From Paracoccus sp. Z118 (GTDB lineage Bacteria > Pseudomonadota > Alphaproteobacteria > Rhodobacterales > Rhodobacteraceae), in assembly GCF_019061185.1 (NCBI RefSeq), contig NZ_JAHQZU010000008.1:90133-154132 (forward strand): a stretch of DNA of 64,000 nt. The letters are read 5' to 3'. Below are positions 54,443 to 63,873 of the stretch, in pieces (the stretch's first letter is position 1; every line of letters starts with the position of its first letter). A program made the translations under genes and the position numbers. The notes beneath the pieces were generated by a model. It was given only the letters and a program-made list of their open reading frames with translations. It searched no databases and was not told the origin of the DNA.

Positions 54443-55114
54443 ATCGACATGCAGGACGTCACCTTCGGCTATGGGGGCGGGACCGAACTGTTCCGCGGCC
54501 TGTCGCTGAGCCTGCCGCCGGGGTCGTTCCATTTCCTGACCGGGCCGTCCGGCTCGGGCAAGACGACGGTGCTGCGCCTCTGCTATGCCGATCTGCTGCC
54601 GAGTTCGGGGACCGTGACCGCCTTCGGGCAGAACGTCGCGGGGCTGGACCGCGACGGCATTGCCGCGTTGCGGCGGCGGGTGGGGGTCGTGCATCAGGAT
54701 ACGCAATTCCTCAACCATCTGCCCGTGGCCGAGAATGTCGCCCTGCCGCTGACCGTTTCGGCCCAGCCGATCGACATGCAGGCGATCCGCGACCTGCTGT
54801 CCTGGGTGCAGCTGACGCCGCAGTCGCGCGCCCTGCCGCCGTCACTGTCGGGCGGAGAGCGGCAGCGTGCGGCGCTGGCGCGGGCGGTGATCCTGTCGCC
54901 GGACGTGATCCTTGCGGACGAGCCGACGGGCAATCTGGACTGGGACATGTCGATGCGGCTTCTGCAACTGCTGGTGGAGCTGAACCATTCGGGCAAGACG
55001 GTGCTGCTGGCGACCCACGACCTCAATCTGGTCCGCGCGGCGAAAAGCCACGTGCAGGCGCGGGTGCTGCGGATCGCGGGCGGACGGCTCCAGCAGGCGG
55101 GGGCCGACCTGTGA
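54440..55114 (+). CDS. ftsE: Cell division ATP-binding protein FtsE
   Basis: ABC ATPase of 224 residues; with FtsX it controls peptidoglycan hydrolases at the septum. Walker A GPSGSGKTT near 35, Q-loop VHQDTQFLNH, signature LSGGERQRAALARA near 135, Walker B VILADEPTGNLD and H-loop THDLN. TTG start set by the AAGGAGG site. The stop overlaps the ftsX GTG (GTGA). Confidence 0.93.
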   Translation: MIDMQDVTFGYGGGTELFRGLSLSLPPGSFHFLTGPSGSGKTTVLRLCYADLLPSSGTVTAFGQNVAGLDRDGIAALRRRVGVVHQDTQFLNHLPVAENVALPLTVSAQPIDMQAIRDLLSWVQLTPQSRALPPSLSGGERQRAALARAVILSPDVILADEPTGNLDWDMSMRLLQLLVELNHSGKTVLLATHDLNLVRAAKSHVQARVLRIAGGRLQQAGADL

Positions 55115-56073
55115 AGCTGGGGCGGCGGGTTCAGGGTTTCCGGGTGCCGGCGGGCGGGATCAAGGGCGTCAGCACGGCGACGCTGTGGCGCGGCATGACC
55201 CGGCGCGAGGGCGGGATCGCCGACCGGGTGGTGCCGCCGACTGGCCATACCGCGCGGCTGACGGTCTTCAGCGCCGGGGTGATGGCGTTTCTGGCGGTCT
55301 TCGCGCTGGCGCTGGCGCTGGCGACGGGGCGGCTGGCCGACCGCTGGGCCGAGGGGCTGGCGCAGACCGCGACGATCCGCGTGACCGCCCCGGCCGAGGC
55401 GCTCGACGCCCGCACGAACGCCGTGCTGGAGGTGCTGCGGACGACGCCGGGCGTCGAAACCGCCCGCGCCCTGCCGGCCGAGGAGGTCGAGGCGCTGCTC
55501 GCTCCGTGGTTCGGCCCCGACATGCCCGTTGACGCGCTGCCGGTGCCGCGGCTGGTCGAGGTCGAGATGGCCCGGTCCGGCTTCGACCACGAGGCCGTGC
55601 AGCTGCGGCTGGAGGCCGAGGCGCCGGGCGCGGTGCTGGACGACCATACCGCCTGGCGCAAGCCGCTGGTGTCGGCGGCGAGCCGGCTGCGGGTGCTGGG
55701 GTGGCTGTCGCTGGTGCTGATCGGCGCGGTCTCCACGGCGATGATCACGCTGGCGGCGACCGCCGCGCTGGCGGCGAACGGGCAGGTGATCCACGTCCTG
55801 CGGCTGATCGGGGCGCGCGACATCACCATCGCCACCGCCTTCGTGCGCCGCTTCACCCGTCGGGCCGCGCTGGGGGCGGCGGGGGGCACGGCGCTGGGGA
55901 TGCTCGCCATCGCCGCGCTGCCCGACCTGAACGCTGCGGGCGGGTTCCTGACCGGGCTGGGCTTTCAAGGCTGGGGCTGGCTGCTGCCGCTGTTGATCCC
56001 GCCGGTCGCCGGGGCGGTCGGCTTCCTCGCCACCCGCCGCGCCGCGCTGCGGATGCTGCGCGAGGTGCGATGA
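55111..56073 (+). CDS. ftsX: Cell division protein FtsX
   Basis: Membrane partner of FtsE, 320 residues: four helices near 52-72, 195-220, 245-265 and 285-305, with a periplasmic loop of about 115 residues after the first. That loop has TATIRVTAPAEALDARTNAVL and VPRLVEVEM as in FtsX. The start is a GTG that overlaps ftsE; the stop overlaps the plsC ATG. The three genes form an operon. Confidence 0.9.
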   Translation: MKLGRRVQGFRVPAGGIKGVSTATLWRGMTRREGGIADRVVPPTGHTARLTVFSAGVMAFLAVFALALALATGRLADRWAEGLAQTATIRVTAPAEALDARTNAVLEVLRTTPGVETARALPAEEVEALLAPWFGPDMPVDALPVPRLVEVEMARSGFDHEAVQLRLEAEAPGAVLDDHTAWRKPLVSAASRLRVLGWLSLVLIGAVSTAMITLAATAALAANGQVIHVLRLIGARDITIATAFVRRFTRRAALGAAGGTALGMLAIAALPDLNAAGGFLTGLGFQGWGWLLPLLIPPVAGAVGFLATRRAALRMLREVR

Positions 56074-56840
56074 CGCGACCGGGTTATCAGCCGGGGCCGC
56101 TGCCGGCGCTGTGGTGGCTGCGCGCGGCCAGCTATTACGTTCATGTGGGTCTCGCGACGCTGGTCATCGGTCTTTGGGGCCTGCCCAAGGCCATGCGGCA
56201 GGGGCGGACGGGTGCGCTGCGCGTGTCCGAGGTGTGGATCGGCTACATGCTCCGCGCCGCGCGCTGGCATTACGGGGTCCGGGTCGAGGTGCGCGGCACG
56301 CCGCCGGTTTCCGACTGCATCGTGGCGGCCAAGCATCAGAGCTTCCTCGACATCCTCGCCATCGCGCAGGCTTGCCCGCAGCGCGCCTTCATCATGAAGA
56401 AGGAGATCATGCGCGTGCCGATCATGGGCTGGTTCGCGCGCGAGGTCGGCTCGGTTCCAATCGACCGCGCCCGCGGCCCGGCGGCGCGGGCGGCGATGGT
56501 GGCGGCGGTGCAGAAGGCGATGCGGCGCGGGCTCGGCCAGCTCATCATCTATCCCGAGGGCACCCGCACGAAACCCGGCGAGCGGCGGCCGTGGAAGGCG
56601 GGGGTGGTCACGCTGTATGCGGCTTCCGGCCTGCCCTGTCAGCCGGTCGCAACCAATGCCGGCATGTTCTGGCCCAGGGACGGGCTGCGCGTCCGCCCCG
56701 GTGTCGCGGTCATCGAGTTCCTCGACCCCATTCCCCCCGGCCAGCCGCCCGCCGAGCTGCTGCCCAACGTCGAGCCGCTGGTGGAAGATGCGTCGGACCG
56801 GCTGATGGGCGATGCGGGGCTGTCGCTGCCGCCGCGCTGA
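56070..56840 (+). CDS. plsC: 1-acyl-sn-glycerol-3-phosphate acyltransferase
   Basis: Converts lysophosphatidic acid to phosphatidic acid. 256 residues: N-terminal membrane helix near 25-42, the H-x4-D box in KHQSFLDILA near 90, and the second block IYPEGTRTKPGERR near 165. Third gene of ftsE-ftsX-plsC, overlapping ftsX by four bases. Specificity for acyl chain is not readable. Convergent with the ClpP-like lipoprotein gene. Confidence 0.92.
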   Translation: MTRPGYQPGPLPALWWLRAASYYVHVGLATLVIGLWGLPKAMRQGRTGALRVSEVWIGYMLRAARWHYGVRVEVRGTPPVSDCIVAAKHQSFLDILAIAQACPQRAFIMKKEIMRVPIMGWFAREVGSVPIDRARGPAARAAMVAAVQKAMRRGLGQLIIYPEGTRTKPGERRPWKAGVVTLYAASGLPCQPVATNAGMFWPRDGLRVRPGVAVIEFLDPIPPGQPPAELLPNVEPLVEDASDRLMGDAGLSLPPR

Positions 56841-56843
56841 CGC

Positions 56844-57329
56844 TTATTTGCAGATGCGGACCTCGGGGTCGAGCCGCTTGTATTCGGCGGCCGAGATCTT
56901 GCTCATCTCCAGCGAATGGCGCCATTCGTTCTGCCATTTCCGCAGGATGCCGCCCCGGTAATACTGCGCCATCAACTGGTCCACGATCGGCGGCACGATC
57001 GTCGTGCCGGGGATGCGCGGGGCGTGAAACCCCACCGTCGCGCCCGGCCCCAGGCAGGCGTTCGGCAGCGTGATGTAGATCGTGCAGGCCGAGCGGCAGT
57101 AGCCCCGCACCTCGACCGGCCGCCCCGACCGCGCCAGATCCTCGCGGCGCGAGATCGCCTGCAGCACGTTGCCGCCCTTGTTGTTCATCAGGACGATGGG
57201 CTCGCCCCGGCCTTGCGCCTGCGCCGGTCCCGCGGTGGGTCCGGCGGCGACACAGCCGGCAAGCGTCAGGGCGGCAGCCGCGAGGATGCGCGGCACAAAG
57301 CGGTGGCGGGGAAGGGCAATCCGAGACAT
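56844..57329 (-). CDS. Lipoprotein with ClpP/crotonase-like fold
   Basis: 161 residues. Signal peptide with lipobox LTLAGC (Cys26). The body has [12 protein letters not shown], then [14 protein letters not shown] with Ser80, and [12 protein letters not shown] with His102; this matches the COG3904 group of predicted periplasmic proteins with a ClpP/crotonase fold. The Ser-Ala-Cys and the His are candidates for a Ser-His site, but the third residue is not identified. It could be a periplasmic serine protease-like protein or a binding protein. Divergent from rimO. Confidence 0.75.
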   Translation of the reverse strand: MSRIALPRHRFVPRILAAAALTLAGCVAAGPTAGPAQAQGRGEPIVLMNNKGGNVLQAISRREDLARSGRPVEVRGYCRSACTIYITLPNACLGPGATVGFHAPRIPGTTIVPPIVDQLMAQYYRGGILRKWQNEWRHSLEMSKISAAEYKRLDPEVRICK

Positions 57330-57422
57330 GGCGCGACATTGACGCGCCGTCCGCCCGATGCAACGCACGATCTGGCGAGCAGGCGCTTTGCGCGGGCGCT
57401 CGCGCACGCTATATGCGCGCCC

Positions 57423-58790
57423 ATGACCCAGAACCCCCCGATCCTGCGCCCGGACCTCGCCCGCGCCGCCATTCCCGTCGATCGCCCGCGCGAGGGCCAG
57501 CCGACCATCGGCATGGTCAGCCTCGGCTGCCCCAAGGCGCTGGTGGACAGCGAGCGAATCCTGACCCGCCTGCGGGCCGAGGGTTACGCGATCAGCCCCG
57601 ACTATCAGGGCGCGGATGCCGTGATCGTGAACACCTGCGGCTTCCTCGACAGCGCCAAGGCGGAAAGCCTGGACGCGATCGGCGAGGCGCTGGTCGAGAA
57701 TGGCCGGGTGATCGTGACCGGCTGTCTCGGTGCCGAGCCCGACTACATCACCGGCGCCCATCCCCGCGTGCTGGCCGTGACCGGCCCGCATCAATACGAG
57801 CAGGTGCTGGACGCCGTCCATTCGGCGGTGCCGCCCTCGCCCGATCCGTTCGTGGACCTGCTGCCCGCGTCGTCCGTGCGGCTGACGCCGCGCCACTACG
57901 CCTATCTGAAGATCTCCGAAGGCTGCAATCACGCCTGCAAGTTCTGCATCATCCCCGACATGCGCGGCAAGCTGGTCAGCCGCCCCGCTCATGCGGTCAT
58001 GCGCGAGGCCGAAAAGCTGGTTGAGGCAGGGGTGCGCGAGCTGCTGGTAATCTCGCAGGATACCTCGGCTTACGGGGTGGACCGCAAGTTCGCCACGGAA
58101 GGCGGCCACCGCGCGCATATCACCGACCTCGCCCGTGATCTCGGGTCCTTGGGGGCGTGGGTGCGGCTGCATTACGTCTATCCCTATCCGCATGTGCGCG
58201 ACCTGATCCCGCTGATGGCGGATGGGCTGGTGCTGCCGTATCTCGACATTCCCTTCCAGCATGCCCACCCGGACGTGCTGAAGCGCATGGCCCGTCCCGC
58301 GGCGTCGGCCCGGACGTTGGACGAGATCGCGGCCTGGCGCGCGGCCTGCGCGGACATCACCCTGCGCTCGACCTTCATCGTCGGCTATCCCGGCGAGACC
58401 GAGGCGGAGTTCCAGTATCTGCTCGACTGGTTGGACGAGGCGCAGCTGGATCGCGTCGGCTGCTTCCAGTATGAAAACGTGCGTGGCGCCCGCGCCAACG
58501 ATCTGCCGGATCATGTGCCGGACGCGGTGAAGCAGGACCGCTGGAACCGCTTCATGGAAAAGGCGCAGGCGATCTCCGCCGCGAAGCTGGCCGCGAAGGT
58601 CGGGACGCGCCAGCAAGTGATCGTCGACAGCGTGGACAAGGACGGCGCGACCTGCCGCACCAGGGCCGACGCGCCGGAGATCGACGGCAACCTGTTCATC
58701 GACGAGGGCTTCGAGGCGCTGTCGCCCGGCGATATCGTCGAGGTGACGGTGGACGAGGCGTCCGAATACGACCTCTGGGGAACGGTGTGA
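57423..58790 (+). CDS. rimO: Ribosomal protein S12 methylthiotransferase
   Basis: Radical SAM enzyme that adds a methylthio group to Asp of ribosomal protein S12. 455 residues: N-terminal cluster domain with Cys in [20 protein letters not shown] and TGCLGA; radical SAM core with CNHACKFC near 165; C-terminal TRAM domain. The [18 protein letters not shown] segment is typical. Start ATG is the first after the divergent promoter region. The stop overlaps the sulfotransferase GTG by three bases. Confidence 0.94.
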   Translation: MTQNPPILRPDLARAAIPVDRPREGQPTIGMVSLGCPKALVDSERILTRLRAEGYAISPDYQGADAVIVNTCGFLDSAKAESLDAIGEALVENGRVIVTGCLGAEPDYITGAHPRVLAVTGPHQYEQVLDAVHSAVPPSPDPFVDLLPASSVRLTPRHYAYLKISEGCNHACKFCIIPDMRGKLVSRPAHAVMREAEKLVEAGVRELLVISQDTSAYGVDRKFATEGGHRAHITDLARDLGSLGAWVRLHYVYPYPHVRDLIPLMADGLVLPYLDIPFQHAHPDVLKRMARPAASARTLDEIAAWRAACADITLRSTFIVGYPGETEAEFQYLLDWLDEAQLDRVGCFQYENVRGARANDLPDHVPDAVKQDRWNRFMEKAQAISAAKLAAKVGTRQQVIVDSVDKDGATCRTRADAPEIDGNLFIDEGFEALSPGDIVEVTVDEASEYDLWGTV

Positions 58791-59650
58791 CGGCGGGCTG
58801 GAACCCCGATGGCAAGCCCCGCAAGCCCGACCTGATCGGCATCGGGGCGCAGAAGGCGGGGACGACCTGGCTCAGCCAGATGCTCGCCCAGCACCCGCAG
58901 GTCTGGTCGCCGCCCTTCAAGGAGGTGCAGTTCTTCAACCACCGCTTCGTGCCGGAACACCGCAAATGGCTGCCGTGGCATTTCCGGCGCGGCAAGCAGA
59001 ACATCGCCAAACGCTACGAGGCGAAGGGCGAACAGATGCCGGCGGCGCTCGCTGATTATCTCGACCGGATCACGAAGGGCGAGATGTTCACCAATCACTG
59101 GTACAAGCAGGTCTTCGCCCCCACACCGGACGGTGCGAAGCCGCTGGACGTGACGCCGGAATACTCGACCCTGCCCGACGAGGGGGTGGATTTCGTCGCG
59201 AAATTCCTGCCGAAAGCTAGGTTCGTCTATCTGATCCGCCATCCGGTGGACCGCGCCGTCAGCCAACTGAAGATGAACCTGACCCGCGCGGGCCGCAAAC
59301 CGGCGACGCTGGACGAGTGGATGACCGAGATCGAGAACCCGGTGCTGCTCGACCGCGGCGATTATGCGACCTTTGTGCCGCGCTGGAACGCCCGCTTCGG
59401 CCCCGACCGGCTGCTCTGCATCCCCTTCGGCCGCATCGCCACCGATCCGCTGGGCGTGATGCGGCAGATCGAAGGCTTCTTCGACCTTGCGGCGCACGAC
59501 TACCGCAACCTCGGCCACAAGGTCTTCGCCTCGACCTCGGCGCTGTCGGTGCCCGACGAGGCCCGCGCGGCGCTGCGGGCGAAGATGGAACATCAGTTCG
59601 CCTTCATCGAGACGCAGTTCGGCCGCGATTTCGCCGCGCAGATCCGCTGA
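58787..59650 (+). CDS. PAPS-dependent sulfotransferase
   Basis: 287 residues. The 5-prime phosphosulfate loop is [15 protein letters not shown] near 19-33 and the 3-prime phosphate motif is [16 protein letters not shown] near 143-158, as in sulfotransferases of the Sulfotransfer_1/3 families. The acceptor is unknown. It has no signal peptide. The GTG start overlaps the rimO stop (GTGTGA), which is unusual company for a ribosome modification gene; the coupling suggests shared expression rather than shared function. Confidence 0.87.
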   Translation: MTAGWNPDGKPRKPDLIGIGAQKAGTTWLSQMLAQHPQVWSPPFKEVQFFNHRFVPEHRKWLPWHFRRGKQNIAKRYEAKGEQMPAALADYLDRITKGEMFTNHWYKQVFAPTPDGAKPLDVTPEYSTLPDEGVDFVAKFLPKARFVYLIRHPVDRAVSQLKMNLTRAGRKPATLDEWMTEIENPVLLDRGDYATFVPRWNARFGPDRLLCIPFGRIATDPLGVMRQIEGFFDLAAHDYRNLGHKVFASTSALSVPDEARAALRAKMEHQFAFIETQFGRDFAAQIR

Positions 59651-59721
59651 GGACGCTCGCCGCGCTGGACAGGTGAAGGGTGCCCCGGTTTACTCCCGCG
59701 CAGGGAGAGAGGGAGCGATCC

Positions 59722-60906
59722 ATGCATAAACTGATACTTGCGGGCGCCTTGGCCGGGCTGGCGGGGCCTGCATTCGCGCTGGACGAGATCGTCGAGAAGC
59801 AGCAATTCACGCTGACGGATTTCGTCACCGAGGGCGGGCAGACGATCCCGGAAATGACGTTGGGATACGAGACCTACGGCACGCTGAACGAGGCCAGAGA
59901 CAACGCCATCCTCATCACGCATTTCTTTTCCGGCAATTCCCATGCAGCCGGGAAATACGCCGAGGATGATGCCGCGCCGGGCTATTGGGACGCGATCATC
60001 GGCCCCGGCAAGCCGATCGACACCGACGGATACTTCGTCGTGTCCGCCGATACGCCGGTGAATCTCGGCGCGAATAGCGAGACGGTCATCACCACCGGCC
60101 CGGCCAGCATCAACCCAGCGACGGGCGAGCCGTGGGGAATGGATTTCCCGATCGTCACCATCGGCGATTTCGTGGAAACGCAGAAGGGGCTGATGGACCA
60201 ACTCGGCATCCAGAAATGGCACGTTGTCATGGGCCCGTCGATGGGCGGGCTTCAGGCCTATGACTGGGCGGCCCGCTATCCCGACCGGCTGGAGCGGGTG
60301 ATCCCCGTGATCGCCTCGGGCTGGGCCGATGCGGACCTGATCGCCTGGCTGGATATCTGGGGCGCGCCGGTGCGGCTGGACCCGAACTGGAACGGCGGCG
60401 ACTATTACGGCGGCACCGCGCCCGACGACGGCCTCGCGCAGGCGCTGAAGATCGTGACGCTGCACGCCAATTCGGCGGAATGGACCAACGGCACCTTCGG
60501 CCGCGAGTGGGCCGAGGAAGGGGCAGACCCCGCCGCCAGCTTCGACAACGAGTTCGCCGTGGTGAAGACGCTGAACGATGGCGGCGCGGCGCGGGCCGCG
60601 ACCTCGGACGCAAACCACCTTCTGTATCTCATCAAGGCTAACCAGCTTTTCGTCGCCGGAGGCGGCGACAACCCGTTCGACGGCCTGCTGGCCATCGACG
60701 TGCCGACCATGATCATCCACACCGACGAGGATCTGGTGTTCCCCGGCAACGCGGTGCGCGAAGCCGCCAGCATCATCCGCTCGGACGGAACGCCCGTCGA
60801 GGTGGTCGAGATCGAGGGCACACGCGGCCATCTAGACGGGGTCCTGAACATCGCCCAGGCAGGCGAGCAGATCCGCGCCTTCCTCGACCGCGACCTGACC
60901 GATTAA
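59722..60906 (+). CDS. Exported MetX-like alpha/beta hydrolase
   Basis: 394 residues with an N-terminal signal peptide (MHKLILAGALAGLAGPAFAL). The rest resembles homoserine O-acetyltransferases: YETYGTLNEARDNAILITHFFSG near 52, nucleophile Ser in MGPSMGGLQAYDW near 165, Asp in HTDEDLVFP near 340 and His in TRGHLDGV near 375. Real MetX enzymes are cytosolic; the signal peptide suggests a periplasmic esterase or acyltransferase with a different substrate. The ATG follows GGGAGCGATCC. Confidence 0.85.
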   Translation: MHKLILAGALAGLAGPAFALDEIVEKQQFTLTDFVTEGGQTIPEMTLGYETYGTLNEARDNAILITHFFSGNSHAAGKYAEDDAAPGYWDAIIGPGKPIDTDGYFVVSADTPVNLGANSETVITTGPASINPATGEPWGMDFPIVTIGDFVETQKGLMDQLGIQKWHVVMGPSMGGLQAYDWAARYPDRLERVIPVIASGWADADLIAWLDIWGAPVRLDPNWNGGDYYGGTAPDDGLAQALKIVTLHANSAEWTNGTFGREWAEEGADPAASFDNEFAVVKTLNDGGAARAATSDANHLLYLIKANQLFVAGGGDNPFDGLLAIDVPTMIIHTDEDLVFPGNAVREAASIIRSDGTPVEVVEIEGTRGHLDGVLNIAQAGEQIRAFLDRDLTD

Positions 60907-60940
60907 GGCGCTGCGCGGCGCCGCGTCCCGCGTGGCGCCG

Positions 60941-60970
60941 CTTCAACTTGGCCCGCCGATGGCCTAGATA
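60941..60970 (+). promoter_or_regulatory. Possible sigma70 promoter of ettA
   Basis: CTTCAA (60941-60946), 18 bases, then TAGATA (60965-60970), 30 bases before the ettA ATG. The -10-like box is good, the -35 is weak. Low confidence. Confidence 0.3.
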
Positions 60971-60999
60971 CCCCTCCAACAAGCGAACAGGAGCGGCTC

Positions 61000-62655
61000 A
61001 TGGCCTCGTATCAGTATGTCTATCACATGGACGGCGTGTCCAAGACCTATCCGGGCGGCAAGAAGACCTTTGAAAACATCCGCCTGAACTTCCTGCCCGG
61101 CGTCAAGATCGGCGTCGTCGGCGTCAACGGCGCCGGGAAATCGACCCTGCTGCGGATCATGGCCGGCATCGACAAGGACTTCTCCGGCGAGGCCTGGGCC
61201 GCCAAGGGCGCGACCGTCGGCTATCTGTCGCAGGAGCCGCAGCTCGACCCGGCGCTGAACGTGCGCGGCAACGTCATGGAAGGGGTCAAGGCCAAGCAGG
61301 CCAAGCTGGACCGCTATAACGAACTGGCGATGAACTACTCGGACGAAACCGCCGACGAGATGGCGAAGCTTCAGGACGAGATCGACGCCGAGAACCTATG
61401 GGATCTGGATTCGCAGGTGGATGTCGCGATGGAGGCGCTGCGCTGCCCGCCCGACGATGCCGACGTGGAAACGCTGTCAGGCGGCGAACGCCGCCGCGTC
61501 GCGCTGTGCAAGCTGCTGCTGGAAGCGCCCGACATGCTGCTGCTGGACGAGCCGACCAACCATCTCGACGCGGAAACCATCGCCTGGCTGCAGAAGCACC
61601 TGATCGAATATCCCGGCACGATCCTGGTGGTGACGCACGACCGCTATTTCCTCGACGACATCACGAGCTGGATTCTGGAACTGGATCGCGGGCGGGGGAT
61701 TCCTTACGAGGGCAATTACTCCGCCTGGCTGGAACAGAAGGCCAAGCGGCTGGAACAGGAAGCGCGCGAGGACAAGGCCAAGCAGAAATCGCTGGAACGC
61801 GAACTGGAATGGATCCGCGCCGGCGCCAAGGCGCGGCAGGCCAAGCAGAAGGCCCGGATCAACGCCTACAATGAAATGGCGTCAAAATCCGAGCGCGAAA
61901 AGGTCGGCAGCGCCCAGATCATCGTCCCGAACGGCCCTCGGCTGGGTGGCAAGGTGATCGAGGTGACGGGGCTGACCAAGGCCTTTGGCGACAAGCTGCT
62001 GATCGAAGGGCTGGACTTCGCCCTGCCGCCGGGCGGCATCGTCGGTGTGATCGGCCCGAACGGCGCCGGCAAATCGACACTGTTCCGCATGCTGACCGGG
62101 CAGGAGAAACCCGACGCGGGCGAGATCACCTTCGGCGACACGGTGGAGCTGTCCTACGTGGACCAGTCCCGCGATGCGCTGAACCCCGAAAAGACCGTCT
62201 GGGAGGAAATTTCCGGCGGGGCCGAGGTGATCGATCTGGGCGACGCGCAGATGAACAGCCGCGCCTATGCCGGGGCGTTCAATTTCAAGGGCGGCGACCA
62301 GCAGAAGAAGGTGGGCCTGCTGTCAGGCGGCGAACGCAACCGCGTCCACATGGCGAAGCTGCTGAAATCGGGCGGCAACGTCCTGCTGCTGGACGAACCG
62401 ACGAACGACCTTGACGTGGAAACCCTGCAGGCGCTGGAAGCCGCGCTGGAGGACTTCGCCGGCTGCGCCGTCATCATCTCGCACGACCGCTTCTTCCTGG
62501 ACCGGTTGTGCACGCATATCCTCGCGTTTGAAGGCGACGCGCATGTGGAGTGGTTCGAGGGGAACTTCGAGCAGTACGAAGCGGACAAGGTGCGCCGGCT
62601 TGGGCCGGACAGCATCGAGCCGAAGCGGGTGAAGTACAAGAAGTTTGCGCGGTGA
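61000..62655 (+). CDS. ettA: Energy-dependent translational throttle ABC-F protein EttA
   Basis: ABC-F ATPase of 551 residues that binds the ribosomal E site and gates elongation according to ATP/ADP. Two ABC domains: Walker [10 protein letters not shown] near 42 and GPNGAGKST near 350; signatures [13 protein letters not shown] near 160 and [13 protein letters not shown] near 445; Walker [12 protein letters not shown] and [11 protein letters not shown]. The linker between them (residues about 240-300) is a charged helical region. The ATG follows AGGAG. Ends at a strong terminator. Confidence 0.95.
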   Translation: MASYQYVYHMDGVSKTYPGGKKTFENIRLNFLPGVKIGVVGVNGAGKSTLLRIMAGIDKDFSGEAWAAKGATVGYLSQEPQLDPALNVRGNVMEGVKAKQAKLDRYNELAMNYSDETADEMAKLQDEIDAENLWDLDSQVDVAMEALRCPPDDADVETLSGGERRRVALCKLLLEAPDMLLLDEPTNHLDAETIAWLQKHLIEYPGTILVVTHDRYFLDDITSWILELDRGRGIPYEGNYSAWLEQKAKRLEQEAREDKAKQKSLERELEWIRAGAKARQAKQKARINAYNEMASKSEREKVGSAQIIVPNGPRLGGKVIEVTGLTKAFGDKLLIEGLDFALPPGGIVGVIGPNGAGKSTLFRMLTGQEKPDAGEITFGDTVELSYVDQSRDALNPEKTVWEEISGGAEVIDLGDAQMNSRAYAGAFNFKGGDQQKKVGLLSGGERNRVHMAKLLKSGGNVLLLDEPTNDLDVETLQALEAALEDFAGCAVIISHDRFFLDRLCTHILAFEGDAHVEWFEGNFEQYEADKVRRLGPDSIEPKRVKYKKFAR

Positions 62656-62661
62656 AGCTCG

Positions 62662-62690
62662 AAGGCGGGGCCAAGGCCCCGCCTTTTTTG
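62662..62690. terminator. Terminator after ettA
   Basis: Stem AAGGCGGGGC (62662-62671) with GCCCCGCCTT (62676-62685), loop CAAG, then a run of six T. It separates ettA from the convergent low-GC pair. Confidence 0.88.
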
Positions 62691-62710
62691 ATTGGCTCGA
62701 CGTCCGTGCC

Positions 62711-63580
62711 TCAGCTACTGCTGCGGCTTCCCTTGAGCTTACCACCCAGCCAGCCAGCGGCGGAAGAGGCCGAGGAAACCGCACCTGCCGTTGTCCTTGA
62801 CAGGGACGCAGCGAGAGAGTTCTGCTGTTCTAAAGAGCTGACGATCCGTTCGATTGCCATTTCCTCGCGCTCGTCGAGCTTCCCGTCAGCTGATGCGATC
62901 TCATGTAGCATCAGCTTGACCTCTGACTGGATCGCCTTGAACTTGCAGTCGGGGTTGGCCCGAACAAAGTCGGCCAAGGCAGACGTCATGTCGGTGAGCT
63001 TGGCCTTGTCGGCGTTCTGCTCAAGCACATCGAGCGCATGAACGACATACTCCGAATCGTATCCCCAGTTTTGAATGAAATAGTCTTCGATCACCCGCCT
63101 CTCGGAAATCTCGATTTTCCCATCGATTATCGCAACCTTGATCGCGAGCGAGCCGATCAAGTCGAGCAACGATGCTCCGAGCACATCAAGAGGAGTGTTC
63201 AGGAAATTGGGGACCACGTCGACGCGAGATCCCGCATAGCTTCTAAACAAACGCGAAACCCCGTAATACGCTCCCCCTGTCGCGACCGCTGCTGCGACTA
63301 CCCAACCTACGGGCGTGGCTGCAGATACAATTCCCAGTGATGAAAGCAGCCCGGTCTTCACGAAAAAAGAGCCCGCAACCATTTGTGACTGAGCAATCGC
63401 AGCACCAGTGCCAGCGGCACCGCCAATATCCCATAGATCTGCTGCACTATTACCAAGTTTCAGGGATTTATATGCATCCTCTCCAATACCAAGGCGCGCC
63501 TTGAACCTGATGTCGTTGGACACCACTCGGCGGACGCTGTCGAAGCTGCTGATCTGCTCTTCATTTGTCAGGCTGCTCAT
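62711..63580 (-). CDS. TerB-like domain protein with hydrophobic centre
   Basis: 289 residues, function unknown. After a polar N-terminus a hydrophobic stretch (residues about 58-105) contains one or two possible membrane helices. The C-terminal half is alpha-helical and has two acidic repeats typical of TerB/tellurite-resistance-type domains: KVAIIDGKIEISERRVIEDYF near 150 and EIASADGKLDEREEMAIERI near 240. D-G-K-x-x-x-x-E is the shared core, which binds metal in some relatives. Gene GC content (about 55 percent) is below the window average. Its ATG overlaps the previous gene stop by four bases, so they form an operon. Confidence 0.7.
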   Translation of the reverse strand: MSSLTNEEQISSFDSVRRVVSNDIRFKARLGIGEDAYKSLKLGNSAADLWDIGGAAGTGAAIAQSQMVAGSFFVKTGLLSSLGIVSAATPVGWVVAAAVATGGAYYGVSRLFRSYAGSRVDVVPNFLNTPLDVLGASLLDLIGSLAIKVAIIDGKIEISERRVIEDYFIQNWGYDSEYVVHALDVLEQNADKAKLTDMTSALADFVRANPDCKFKAIQSEVKLMLHEIASADGKLDEREEMAIERIVSSLEQQNSLAASLSRTTAGAVSSASSAAGWLGGKLKGSRSSS

Positions 63581-63873
63581 GCCGCAAGCCCGTCCTTGAG
63601 AGGCGCAAAACGTGCTGCAACCCTGTCCAATGCATCCTTCATGGCGTGCATGCGGATGTCTTCAATCGCCCCTGCGGTGAACCCAATTAGCAGCAGAAGT
63701 TTTGAGAGAAAGACGTTTAATACGGCACCCAGAATCGGAACAGCCCCAAGTAGAGTGCTGAGCGCAAGCGCAACACCAACCCCGAGAAGAATGTTTGGCG
63801 TATTTTCTGTCAGCCAAACAGCCAAGGCAACGATCCGGCGACCGACGGCTACGACCATCGACCCTACCTTCAC
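63577..63873 (-). CDS. Small two-helix membrane protein
   Basis: 98 residues from GTG, with an alternative ATG five codons in that has AAGGTAGGG before it and may be preferred. Two membrane helices are clear: about 28-48 and 50-70 (LLGVGVALALSTLLGA, PILGAVLNVFLSKLLLLIGF). A helical basic tail follows (ALDRVAARFAPLKDGLAA). I do not recognise it. The frame continues open for 41 codons upstream, with protein-like sequence (LKALLFDIAKFTVKVGS) but no usual start codon. It leads the operon with the TerB-like gene. Confidence 0.55.
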   Translation of the reverse strand: MKVGSMVVAVGRRIVALAVWLTENTPNILLGVGVALALSTLLGAVPILGAVLNVFLSKLLLLIGFTAGAIEDIRMHAMKDALDRVAARFAPLKDGLAA

